Shown one piece after another: positions 24,593-31,899 of a DNA stretch of 64,000 nt. Within the stretch, counting starts at the first letter, position 1. Every line of letters begins with the position of its first letter. The translations under genes and the position numbers were made by a program. The notes under the pieces are model-generated. The model did no database searches, was not told where the DNA came from, and saw only the letters and a program-made list of their open reading frames with translations. The stretch covers positions 29,691-93,690 of the forward strand of contig DATLQT010000004.1 in assembly GCA_035535055.1 (NCBI GenBank), in the 5' to 3' direction. This DNA comes from UBA6019 sp035535055 (lineage in GTDB: Bacteria > Chloroflexota > Dormibacteria > Dormibacterales > Dormibacteraceae).

Positions 24593-24817
24593 CTACCCGG
24601 CCACGCTGTTGTAGATGTAGCGCTGGGTGAGGGCGCCGAGACCGAGGTCGACCAGACCGATGAAGGCGGAGATGATCACGACCGTCACCACCACCACGAT
24701 GGTGTAACGGTAGAGCTCGGGCAGCGTCGGCCAGACCACCTTTCGCAGCTCCTCGAAGGTGTCGCGAAGGAAGGTGGTGAGCCGGTTGTCGTCCCGCCTG
24801 GTCGCGGTCAGCGCCAC
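24593..24817 (-). CDS. secE: Preprotein translocase subunit SecE
   Basis: SecE stabilises the SecY channel. The 74-residue single-span form has an amphipathic helix (FLRDTFEELRKVVWPTLPEL, with the conserved WPT) followed by one membrane helix (VVVVTVVIISAFIGLVDLGL). The start is GTG 24815-24817, directly adjacent to the TAA of rpmG. Confidence 0.95.
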   Translation of the reverse strand: MALTATRRDDNRLTTFLRDTFEELRKVVWPTLPELYRYTIVVVVTVVIISAFIGLVDLGLGALTQRYIYNSVAG

Positions 24818-24967
24818 TTACTTGGTCTCCCGGTGCCCCGTGTGCTTGCGGCACCAGCGGCAGTATTTCTTGAGCTCCAGCCGGTCAGGATCGTTCTTCT
24901 TGTTCTTGACCGTCGTGTAGTTCCGACGTTTGCAGTCGGAGCACTGGAGGGTGATGATCGTCTCCAT
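24818..24967 (-). CDS. rpmG: 50S ribosomal protein L33, zinc-ribbon type
   Basis: This 49-residue gene reads METIITLQCSDCKRRNYTT at its start, then NKKNDPDRLELKKYCRWCRK and HTGHRETK. It has the four cysteines (CSDC and CRWC) of the zinc-binding L33 version. The ATG is at 24965-24967 and the TAA at 24818-24820, with no spacer before secE. The overlapping longer frame on the same strand is a shadow. It is the first gene of the rpmG-secE-nusG-rplKA unit. Confidence 0.95.
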   Translation of the reverse strand: METIITLQCSDCKRRNYTTVKNKKNDPDRLELKKYCRWCRKHTGHRETK

Positions 24968-25018
24968 ACCTGTCCCTTCGCCTTCGTCCTCTTCGGAGTG
25001 AAGCCTTCCCTTCTCTCC

Positions 25019-25058
25019 AAAAAATAAAGCCTAGGAAACCTAGGCGGTTGTCAATATA
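25019..25058 (-). promoter_or_regulatory. Terminator-like hairpin with promoter elements upstream of rpmG
   Basis: On the minus strand GCCTAGG-TTT-CCTAGGC (25029-25045) is followed by TTTATTTTTT (25019-25028), the shape of an intrinsic terminator for the exported-protein gene that stops at 25098. Just upstream are TATATT (25053-25058), a -10 candidate, and TTGACA (25049-25054), a -35 candidate whose best -10 partner (TTTATT) would be 20 nt away inside the T-run. No other promoter is visible before rpmG, so the hairpin may instead be the start of the ribosomal transcript. Confidence 0.6.
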
Positions 25059-25097
25059 GCAGAGCCGGGCCGGACTCCTGCCCGCCGCTTGCCGCTC

Positions 25098-25484
25098 CTA
25101 CCGCCTCGGCTCCCGCGTTGGAGGGAGTTCGCCCTTCAGGTTCACGCATTGGTCGAGGTGGCCGTCGTGCGAGCCGACGCAGACCGCCGCGGACCCCGGC
25201 TTCGAGACCACCTCATTGGTCGAGGCGGCGGCGACGCCCGGGAGGGAGCCGAGGGGCGCCGCCGCAACCGGGGCGATGACGGGCGGGACCGGGTTCGCCG
25301 TGACCGCCGGCGCGCTGATCGCCATCGCGGCGGCCGAGTAGATCGCCGTATGGGCGAGGGCGGGGCGGGGAGCGGCGGGAACAGCCAGTCCCAGCTCGAA
25401 GAGCGCGTCCCCGGTCGCGAGCAGTCCGGCCAGGTAGCCGGCGGCCAGGAGTGCTGCGGCGACCGGTACCAGGAGTCTTCTCAC
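25098..25484 (-). CDS. Small exported or membrane-anchored protein, unknown
   Basis: The 128-residue product has an N-terminal hydrophobic signal (LLVPVAAALLAAGYLAGLLA). A long Ala/Pro-rich low-complexity stretch follows. A short C-terminal segment has two cysteines (AAVCVGSHDGHLDQCVNLKG) that could form a disulphide outside the cell. The start GTG overlaps the TGA of the HD-GYP gene by 4 bp, which suggests coupled translation and argues that this is a real gene. A terminator-like hairpin follows. I do not recognise the family. Confidence 0.6.
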   Translation of the reverse strand: MRRLLVPVAAALLAAGYLAGLLATGDALFELGLAVPAAPRPALAHTAIYSAAAMAISAPAVTANPVPPVIAPVAAAPLGSLPGVAAASTNEVVSKPGSAAVCVGSHDGHLDQCVNLKGELPPTREPRR

Positions 25485-27202
25485 GAAGCCACCCGCAGCC
25501 GTGGCACCCGGACCGCCCGGGTCCCCGTGACGGCGGCCTTTCGCTCCAGGTACTCGGCGATCTGCTGGTCGCCGCTCATGAGGACGACCAGCTCTCCGAT
25601 CTCACCCGCGGCGCGGCGAAAGGCGCCCACCAGCTCGGGATCGAACTGGAGCGCGGACTGGCGGACGATCTCGGCCGCGGCCAGCCGGTAGCTGAAGGCC
25701 GGCCGGTACGGCCGTTGGGAGGTCATGGCGTCGAGCGTGTCCGCGATCGCCACCACCCGGGCCAGTACCGGGATCGAGTCTTGTGCCAGGCCGCCCGGGT
25801 AGCCGCCGCCGTCCCAGCGCTCATGGTGGTGCAGCACGATCTCGAAGACGTCATCCGGCCAGCCCAACCCGGCGAGCATCCGGTGGCCGACCAGCGGGTG
25901 CCGGCGCATCTCCTCCTGCTCTTCGCGGCTGAGGCGGCCGGGCTTAAGGAGAAGTTGGTCGGGAACGCCGATCTTGCCGATGTCGTGGACGAGGCAGCCC
26001 CGCTCGAGCGCTTCGAGGTCGCCCAGCTCAAGCCCGGCGGCGGCGGCCACCGCGCTGCTGTAAAGGGCGACGCGGACGGAATGGCCGTGGGTGTACGCAT
26101 CGCGCGCGTCGATAGCCGCGGCCAGCGCCAGCAGGGTGTCCTCATGTTGCCGGGCGAGGCGGCCGGAGCGTTCGTCGAGGGTCTCGATCATGCCGTTGAA
26201 AGAGCTGGCCACGCGGCCGATCTCGTCGCCCGACTCGACCGGCGCCCGGTATTTGAGGTTGCCCTTCGCCACCAGGTGGGTCGCCTCCAGGATCGCTCCC
26301 AATGGCCGCGTGATCGAGCGTGAGATGAAGAAGCCCGCCCCCAGGGTGAGGACCAGTGCCGCCAGCCCGACCCCGAGAAGGATCAGCAGCAGGATTGTCT
26401 GGGGTCCGGTGGAAGGTCCCGGCGGCAGCGCCAGAGCCAGGTGGCCCTGGGTCTGGAAACGCAGCACCCAGGGGACCTCGACAACCCGCGCGGAGTGCTG
26501 CGCCGAGCGGAGGTCCAGGCCGGCGCTCCGGCCCAGCAGGGTCTGGTCGGAGCCGAAGGCGGCCACCGCCACTGCGGCCCGCTGCTGCACCTCGGCCAGG
26601 ACCGCGTCGAGCCGCTCACCCACCACCATCGCGCCGGCGACCGTCCCGGCCGAGTCCAGGATGGGTCCCACCGTGTAGAGCAGCCGGGTGCCGGGCCACG
26701 GCGCCAGGCCCAGGTAACGGGTGCCGAAGCGGTCGGCCCGCGAGGCGAGGACGGAGTCCAGGTGTTGGAAGCCGTCCGTCGCTCCGCCGGCCTGGCAGAT
26801 GCAGTGGCCGGGTTGCCGGGGATCGGCGCTCAGCGTCAGCAGCCGTCGTGACGCGCGGTCCACCACGACCACCTCGGTCTGGACCGGCAGCTGCTCGGCG
26901 ACCAGCGGCAGGAGCAGGCCGCGCAGGCGAGCCTGGTCAGACGCGGCGACCGCCCCCGCGAGCTCGGGCGACACCGTGAAGAGCCGCAACTCGGCCAGCT
27001 GGCGTTCCTCGATCGAGTTGAAGACCGTGTTGACGTTGTCCTCCGCGCGGGTTGCGAGGAGCAGCTGCTGCTGAGCGCCGAGGACCGCCAGTTCCTGGCC
27101 GGCAACGGCCGAAACCAGCAGGCCGACGAGCAGGGTGAGCCCCACGAAGGGGGCAACCACCTTCGTCCCCACCCCAAGATTCCGCATCCACGACGTCACC
27201 AA
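25481..27202 (-). CDS. Membrane-bound HD-GYP domain phosphodiesterase with sensor and HAMP domains
   Basis: The 573-residue protein is a probable c-di-GMP phosphodiesterase. Domains in order: transmembrane helix about 14-34; extracytoplasmic sensor about 35-265 (CACHE/CHASE-like size, with CIC at 134-136); second helix about 268-293; HAMP about 294-347; HD-GYP about 355-540. Catalytic motifs are intact: HDIGKIGVPD (406-415) and HHHERWDGGGYPGG (458-471). The start is TTG 27200-27202; the adjacent GTG 27197-27199 and ATG 27185-27187 are possible. It is translationally coupled to the small exported protein downstream, a possible partner of the sensor domain. Confidence 0.9.
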   Translation of the reverse strand: MVTSWMRNLGVGTKVVAPFVGLTLLVGLLVSAVAGQELAVLGAQQQLLLATRAEDNVNTVFNSIEERQLAELRLFTVSPELAGAVAASDQARLRGLLLPLVAEQLPVQTEVVVVDRASRRLLTLSADPRQPGHCICQAGGATDGFQHLDSVLASRADRFGTRYLGLAPWPGTRLLYTVGPILDSAGTVAGAMVVGERLDAVLAEVQQRAAVAVAAFGSDQTLLGRSAGLDLRSAQHSARVVEVPWVLRFQTQGHLALALPPGPSTGPQTILLLILLGVGLAALVLTLGAGFFISRSITRPLGAILEATHLVAKGNLKYRAPVESGDEIGRVASSFNGMIETLDERSGRLARQHEDTLLALAAAIDARDAYTHGHSVRVALYSSAVAAAAGLELGDLEALERGCLVHDIGKIGVPDQLLLKPGRLSREEQEEMRRHPLVGHRMLAGLGWPDDVFEIVLHHHERWDGGGYPGGLAQDSIPVLARVVAIADTLDAMTSQRPYRPAFSYRLAAAEIVRQSALQFDPELVGAFRRAAGEIGELVVLMSGDQQIAEYLERKAAVTGTRAVRVPRLRVAS

Positions 27203-27386
27203 CGGCCAGCCACCCCACGAGCCGCGAACGGGTACAAAAGGTGCAACGCCCAGCCCGGCGGATGTATCGGGTGCTCCCTGGCCTCGTCGGCGGTTCGGAG
27301 CCGGGATGGCGGCGATTCATCGCATTGCGTTGGGCAAGAAGAAGTCCTTTGATTCGCTGTCGTCCCCGAGAGCGGTCCTCTTCCGG

Positions 27387-28019
27387 CTAGTGCGAGCGGT
27401 CCTCGATCTCCCAGGCGTGGTCGAGCGCGTGCCAGGCGATCCGGCGCGCCGCGTAACGCGAGGGCCACTTGCCCCGGTTGGCGGCCAGCGCCTCGAGCAG
27501 TTCGCCCCGGAAGGCCTTCACCGCCGCCCCTGCGGTCGCCTCCGGTTCCCTGGGCCTGATGGCCAGCGCGCGGGCGTAGGCGGCTTCGGCCCCGACGACG
27601 TGCTGGAGTATCGGATCGCGGTCCCTGCCGCCGCCGCGGGGGCCCTTGCGGAGCTCCGCCGGGGCCTTGGCGGCGGCTTTCGCGAGCGCGCTCCAGCAGG
27701 CCTCCACAAGCTCGGCCTGGCGCTTCGCCTCGGCCGGCGTCAACGGCATCGAGTCGGCTTGGCAGGGCGCACCCGGCGCGCCGAAATCGGTGGTCGCGTT
27801 GCCCTCGACCCGCTCCTCCACGACGAAGCCTTCCTCCGCGCCGGCGGGAAGCGGATGGCCGGCGGCCGCCGCAACCGGGCGATAGCGGTCGGCATAGGAA
27901 GCCAGCGCTTCCAGCGCCAGGGCCTCGTCGCGGCCGGAGCGGCACCAGCCCGGCCAGTCGGCCGCCGAGGCAAAGACCCGCTTTGCTCCCAGCTCGAGGT
28001 AGACCCGGGTCGGGGTCAG
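27387..28019 (-). CDS. Conserved DinB-like helical protein of unknown function, non-canonical start
   Basis: About 210 residues. I recognise a family seen in Actinobacteria and Chloroflexi that begins VYLELGAKRVFASAADWPGW and continues CRSGRDEALALEALASYA. Later come GNATTDFGAPG, ELRKGPRGGGRDRDPILQHV and the closing ARRIAWHALDHAWEIEDR. The helical pattern and late histidines recall DinB/DfsB-type proteins, but the function is unknown. There is no ATG, GTG or TTG between the expected N-terminus and far upstream. The only start-like codon is CTG 28017-28019, which overlaps the TGA of the PIG-L gene (CTGA). The 184 bp between this gene and the HD-GYP start hold nothing I can name. Confidence 0.7.
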   Translation of the reverse strand: MTPTRVYLELGAKRVFASAADWPGWCRSGRDEALALEALASYADRYRPVAAAAGHPLPAGAEEGFVVEERVEGNATTDFGAPGAPCQADSMPLTPAEAKRQAELVEACWSALAKAAAKAPAELRKGPRGGGRDRDPILQHVVGAEAAYARALAIRPREPEATAGAAVKAFRGELLEALAANRGKWPSRYAARRIAWHALDHAWEIEDRSH

Positions 28020-28750
28020 CCGATCTTGATCCGCTTGAAGCCCTCCGCGTACTCGTAGCCGGTGTTGGTGGCGGCAGCGAGCTGCTTCATCCGGTCGCGA
28101 AGGTTCTTCTCCCAGTCCGTCCAGTTGGTGAACTGGGACTCGTGCCGCCGCAGGGCGGCGATCTTCCGGTCGAAGGTGCTGGAGATGTCGACGAAGAAGT
28201 CGCCCTGGCTCCAGAGGGGAATCCACACCTCCTTCACCTTCCACGCCTCCAGACCCTCCGCCAGCAAATCGCGGAAAGCGCGCGGGTTCCGGGCGGCGGG
28301 ATAGACCGCGGCCAGCGTCGCCTGGCCGACGGCCAGGTGGTCGGGGTGGTAGCCACCGATCGGCATCTCGAGGTTGATCGTGGGGACGTGGGTCAGGACC
28401 AGCTCGGGGCGGTGGCGGCGGATCTGGGCCGCGATCTCCCGGCGGAACTCGATCGTGTGCTGCAGCCGCCCGTCAGGGTGGCCGAGGAAGATGACGTCGG
28501 TGACGCCCAGTTCGGCCGAGGCGGCGCACTGCTCCGCGTAGCGCCGCCGGCTCAGCTCGGCGTCGGGGACCGAGGGGTCCTCGCCGCCCTCGGAGCCGTC
28601 GGTGCAGATCACGATCGTCACCTTGGTGCCGGCCTCGACCAACCGGGCGAGGGTGCCCGCCGCGCTGAAGTCGGGGTCGTCGGGATGGGCGCTCACCATC
28701 AGCGCCCGCTCAAAGGTGGGGAACTCTTCCGGTTGCTCCTGTTCTGCCAT
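28016..28750 (-). CDS. PIG-L family LmbE-like deacetylase
   Basis: These are zinc-dependent N-acetylglucosaminyl deacetylases; in Actinobacteria members act in mycothiol synthesis or Mca detoxification. The 244-residue product has the metal motif AHPDDPDFSAAGT near residue 20, the HPDG segment, and the late YHPDHLAVGQ that supplies the third ligand. I start at ATG 28748-28750 (MAEQEQPEEF) rather than the longer frame; no good ribosome-binding site is seen for either. It sits between a histidine kinase gene and the DinB-like gene. The substrate cannot be told; an LmbE-like role in general metabolism is equally likely. Confidence 0.87.
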   Translation of the reverse strand: MAEQEQPEEFPTFERALMVSAHPDDPDFSAAGTLARLVEAGTKVTIVICTDGSEGGEDPSVPDAELSRRRYAEQCAASAELGVTDVIFLGHPDGRLQHTIEFRREIAAQIRRHRPELVLTHVPTINLEMPIGGYHPDHLAVGQATLAAVYPAARNPRAFRDLLAEGLEAWKVKEVWIPLWSQGDFFVDISSTFDRKIAALRRHESQFTNWTDWEKNLRDRMKQLAAATNTGYEYAEGFKRIKIG

Positions 28751-28788
28751 GGCCACTGTTGGAAAGGTAACCGGACCGACGGCCAAGA

Positions 28789-29475
28789 CTATTTCGCGGC
28801 GAGCGGTAGGGTGAACCAGAAGTCGGAGCCGCCGCCGGGCCGAGGGTCGACGCCGATCTCGCCGCCCATCGCCGCGATGAGGCCGGCGGCGACGTAGAGT
28901 CCGAGTCCCGTGCCGGCGCCGGAAGGGTCGAGACGGACGCCGCGCTCGAAGATCCGGGCGCGATCGGCGGCAGGGATGCCGGGACCACGGTCTCGAACGT
29001 CCACGCGGGCCGAGCCGGAGCTGGCGCCAACCCTGACCTCAACGGCGGTCGAGGCAGGCGAATGGGCGATGGCGTTGATGACCAGCGCCCGCAGGGCCTG
29101 CGTCGCACCCTGCTGATCGCCCCGTACGAGGACGCCCTCGACGACGCCCGGAGTGCGGATCTTCCTCGCGCGATCCCGCGCCCGAGCGGCCTCTAACACG
29201 TCGGCGACGGCGTCGCCCAGGTCGACCTCCTCTGAAAAGAGCTCCAGCTCGCCACGGTCGAGGCGGGCGGTGACGAGAACGTCCTCGATCCGGTCGGCCA
29301 TTAGCCCCGCCTGGCTGTCGATGAGCCGCAGTAGTTCGGCCACCCGCCCCTCGGTGAGCTCGGCCCGGGCCATCACGAGCAGCGAGGCCGCGCCCCGGAT
29401 GGCCGTCAGCGGGCTGCGGAGCTCGTGTCCGAGCATCGACATGAGGTCCTCCGCGGGTCGAGTCCTCATCACCAT
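28789..29475 (-). CDS. Small soluble sensor histidine kinase
   Basis: The 228-residue protein has only a HisKA phosphoacceptor domain (MLGHELRSPLTAIRGAASLL, His17) and a HATPase_c domain: N-box NAIAHSP, G1 DRGPGIP, G2 GTGLGLYVA. It has no membrane helix or sensor domain, and no response regulator lies next to it, so its input must come from a partner. The ATG is at 29473-29475, 7 bp after pyk, so it is probably co-transcribed with pyruvate kinase. Confidence 0.9.
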   Translation of the reverse strand: MVMRTRPAEDLMSMLGHELRSPLTAIRGAASLLVMARAELTEGRVAELLRLIDSQAGLMADRIEDVLVTARLDRGELELFSEEVDLGDAVADVLEAARARDRARKIRTPGVVEGVLVRGDQQGATQALRALVINAIAHSPASTAVEVRVGASSGSARVDVRDRGPGIPAADRARIFERGVRLDPSGAGTGLGLYVAAGLIAAMGGEIGVDPRPGGGSDFWFTLPLAAK

Positions 29476-29482
29476 CAGCGCT

Positions 29483-30895
29483 TCATAGGATGGTGACCAC
29501 CTTAAGCAGATTGGTCTGCCCGGGCTGGGCGGCCACGCCCGCCACGATCACCACCCGGTCCTGGCGCCTGACGAGGCCGCTCCGGACGGCGGCCTCCGAG
29601 GCCTTGGCGATCAGGTCGTCGGTGTCCACGCCATGGCCGACCAGCAGCGGGACCACGCCCGCGTAGAGAGAGGTGCGCCGCAGCGTCTGGGCGTGAGGGC
29701 TGGCCGCGATGATCGGCACCGACGGCTGCCTCTTGGAGACCCTCAGTGCCGTGCCGCCCGTCTCGGTGAAGGCGACGATGGCGGCCGCGCCGATCTCCCC
29801 GGCGACGATCGCCGCCGAGTGCGCTATCGCGCTTCCGACCGAGCCGCGAACATTGGAGGTCGGCCGCGCCCGGCGGTAGCTCGGGTGCTTCTCGGCGGCG
29901 CGGCAGATGGCCGCCATCGCCTTCACCGACTCCACCGGGTGGGCGCCGATCGAGGTCTCCTGGGAGAGCATCACCGCGTCCGTCCCATCCCAGATCGCGT
30001 TGGCCACGTCCGACGCCTCGGCCCGGGTCGGACGGTTGGCGGTGACCATCGACTCCAGCATCTCGGTGGCGGTGATGACGGGGACGCCACGGAGGTTGGC
30101 CCGCTCGATGATGTCCTTTTGGGCGGCTGGGACGTCGGCCAGCGAGAGCTCGACGCCGAGGTCGCCCCGCGCGACCATGACGCCTTGGGCTTCGGTCAGG
30201 ATGCCGTCCAGCTCGAGCAGCGCCTGCGGCCGCTCCAGCTTGGCGATCAGCGGCGCGTCGTAGCCGAGTGCCTTCATCGCCCTCCGGCAGGTGACCAGGT
30301 CCTCGGATGAGCGGACGAAGCTCAGCGCGACGAGGTCGAAGCCGAGCTCGGCGCCCAGCCTCAGATCAGCCCGGTCCTTGGCGGTGAGCGCAGGCAGCCG
30401 GATCGGGCAGTTGGGCGCGGTGATGCCCTTGCCCTCGCCAAGTAGGCCGCCCCGGGTCACGACGCAGATCGCCTCGCCTCGCTTCAGCTCGTGGACGCGC
30501 AGTTCGATCTCTCCGTCGTCGAGGAGGACGCGTTCTTCAGCCAGCAGGGACCGGATCAGCGCCGGGTGGCTCACCGGCAGGAGGCTGCCGTCGCCGACGA
30601 TCGCGCGCGAGGTGAGCGTGACCCGGTCGCCGCGGCGGAGTTGGACCGGCGGCGACTTCAGCCGGCCGACCCGGATCTTGGGGCCCTGGAGGTCTTGGAG
30701 GAGGCCGACGTGGCGGCCCATCGAGTCGGCCACCGAGCGGACCGCTGCGACCGTCGCGCGGTGCTCCTCGGCGGTCCCGTGCGAGAAATTGACCCGGGCG
30801 ACGTCCATGCCCGCGGCGATCAGCGCCCGCAGCGTCGCCCGCGAGGAGCTCGCCGGCCCCAGCGTGCAGATGATCCGCGTCCTGCGCAGGGCCAC
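29483..30895 (-). CDS. pyk: Pyruvate kinase
   Basis: Catalyses phosphoenolpyruvate plus ADP to pyruvate plus ATP. The 470-residue protein shows RTRIICTLGPASSS, VARVNFSHGTAEEH, the active-site block IAKLERPQAL then GVMVARGDLGVELSL, and the substrate-binding block PVITATEMLESM..RPTRAEASDVANA. The usual MLSGETA is MLSQETSIG, a variation I also associate with other non-Firmicute enzymes. The C-terminal domain is complete. The start is GTG 30893-30895, 23 bp downstream of rlmB. Confidence 0.95.
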   Translation of the reverse strand: MALRRTRIICTLGPASSSRATLRALIAAGMDVARVNFSHGTAEEHRATVAAVRSVADSMGRHVGLLQDLQGPKIRVGRLKSPPVQLRRGDRVTLTSRAIVGDGSLLPVSHPALIRSLLAEERVLLDDGEIELRVHELKRGEAICVVTRGGLLGEGKGITAPNCPIRLPALTAKDRADLRLGAELGFDLVALSFVRSSEDLVTCRRAMKALGYDAPLIAKLERPQALLELDGILTEAQGVMVARGDLGVELSLADVPAAQKDIIERANLRGVPVITATEMLESMVTANRPTRAEASDVANAIWDGTDAVMLSQETSIGAHPVESVKAMAAICRAAEKHPSYRRARPTSNVRGSVGSAIAHSAAIVAGEIGAAAIVAFTETGGTALRVSKRQPSVPIIAASPHAQTLRRTSLYAGVVPLLVGHGVDTDDLIAKASEAAVRSGLVRRQDRVVIVAGVAAQPGQTNLLKVVTIL

Positions 30896-30918
30896 CTCGA
30901 CCAGATCTTACCGGCCGC

Positions 30919-31899
30919 TCACGCCTTCGACGACCGCTGGCGGATCACCTCGTAAAGGAGGGCTGCCGTCGCCGCGGATGCGTTGAGGCTGTCAACCCGG
31001 CCCGCCATCGGGATCCGCAGCCGGGCGTCGCAGCGCTGGCGCACCAGCCGGTGCACCCCCTCCTCCCCGCCGATCACAAGGCAGACCGGCTGGGTCAGGT
31101 CGAACTCCCAGGGCGCCATCTCGCCGCCGACGTCCAGGGCGACGCACCAGAGTCCCGACCGCTTGATCTCGGAGATGGCGCTGGCCATGCCGCTGACCCG
31201 GATCATCCGGACGTGCTCGCTGGCGCCGCTGGAGGCCTTGACGACAGCTCCCGTGACGGGGGCGGAGCGGCGTTCGGGGAGTACCACGCCGTCGACGCCG
31301 GCGGCGTCGGCCGAGCGCAGTATGGCGCCCAGGTTCTGGGGATCCTGGATGCCGTCCAGGCCGAGCACCAGGGTCGGGCTTGAGGCGAGTAGGGCACGGA
31401 GGTTGGAGAACTCCCTCGGCGCCAGCTCGGCGACCACGCCCTGGTGGTTGCCGTGGGCCATCGCCTCGACCCGCTCCCTGCTCACCACCTCGACGTCCGC
31501 CAGCTCGGCCAGCTCGTCCAACCGGGGATCGGCCTCGAGACCGTCGGCGACGTAGACCCGCTTCAGGTGGCCGGCGCGGGCCGCCTCGAGGACCGCATTG
31601 CGGCCGTAGATCAGTTCCAGGCGCCGGCGGGAGGGCGCTTGGGCGGATCGGGCGCGGTCGGGTCTGGGCCGCGGACGCTCCTCCCGGGAGGTGCGCCGGC
31701 TGGGAGCGCTCGAGGACCTTGCCGCCCTCGGAGCCCTGGCCTCAGGCCTTGCGCCAGCGGACGCCTTCGCGGGAGTCCTCGAGGACGATGCCCTGGGTCC
31801 GGAGCTCTTCGCGGATGGCGTCCGCCCGCGCGAAGTCGCGCCCTGCACGGGCCGCTTCCCTCTCGGCGATGAGCCGCTCGACCTTCGTTTCAAGTTCAA
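30919..31899 (-). CDS. rlmB: 23S rRNA (guanosine-2'-O-)-methyltransferase RlmB, start uncertain
   Basis: SPOUT-family enzyme that methylates 23S rRNA G2251 (E. coli numbering). The core begins LELIYGRNAVLEAARAGHLK and has the three SPOUT motifs: NLGAILRSADAAG, CLVIGGEEGVHRLV and IPMAGRVDSLNASAATA. The core starts only at about 31628. Upstream is a Ser/Arg/Pro-rich basic stretch with no ATG or GTG; the first available starts, TTG 31893 and 31899, lie about 150 bp inside cysS. Actinobacterial RlmB proteins do carry basic N-terminal extensions, so the extension may be real. CTG codons at the core boundary are the alternative. Confidence 0.85.
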   Translation of the reverse strand: MNLKRRSSGSSPRGKRPVQGATSRGRTPSAKSSGPRASSSRTPAKASAGARPEARAPRAARSSSAPSRRTSREERPRPRPDRARSAQAPSRRRLELIYGRNAVLEAARAGHLKRVYVADGLEADPRLDELAELADVEVVSRERVEAMAHGNHQGVVAELAPREFSNLRALLASSPTLVLGLDGIQDPQNLGAILRSADAAGVDGVVLPERRSAPVTGAVVKASSGASEHVRMIRVSGMASAISEIKRSGLWCVALDVGGEMAPWEFDLTQPVCLVIGGEEGVHRLVRQRCDARLRIPMAGRVDSLNASAATAALLYEVIRQRSSKA

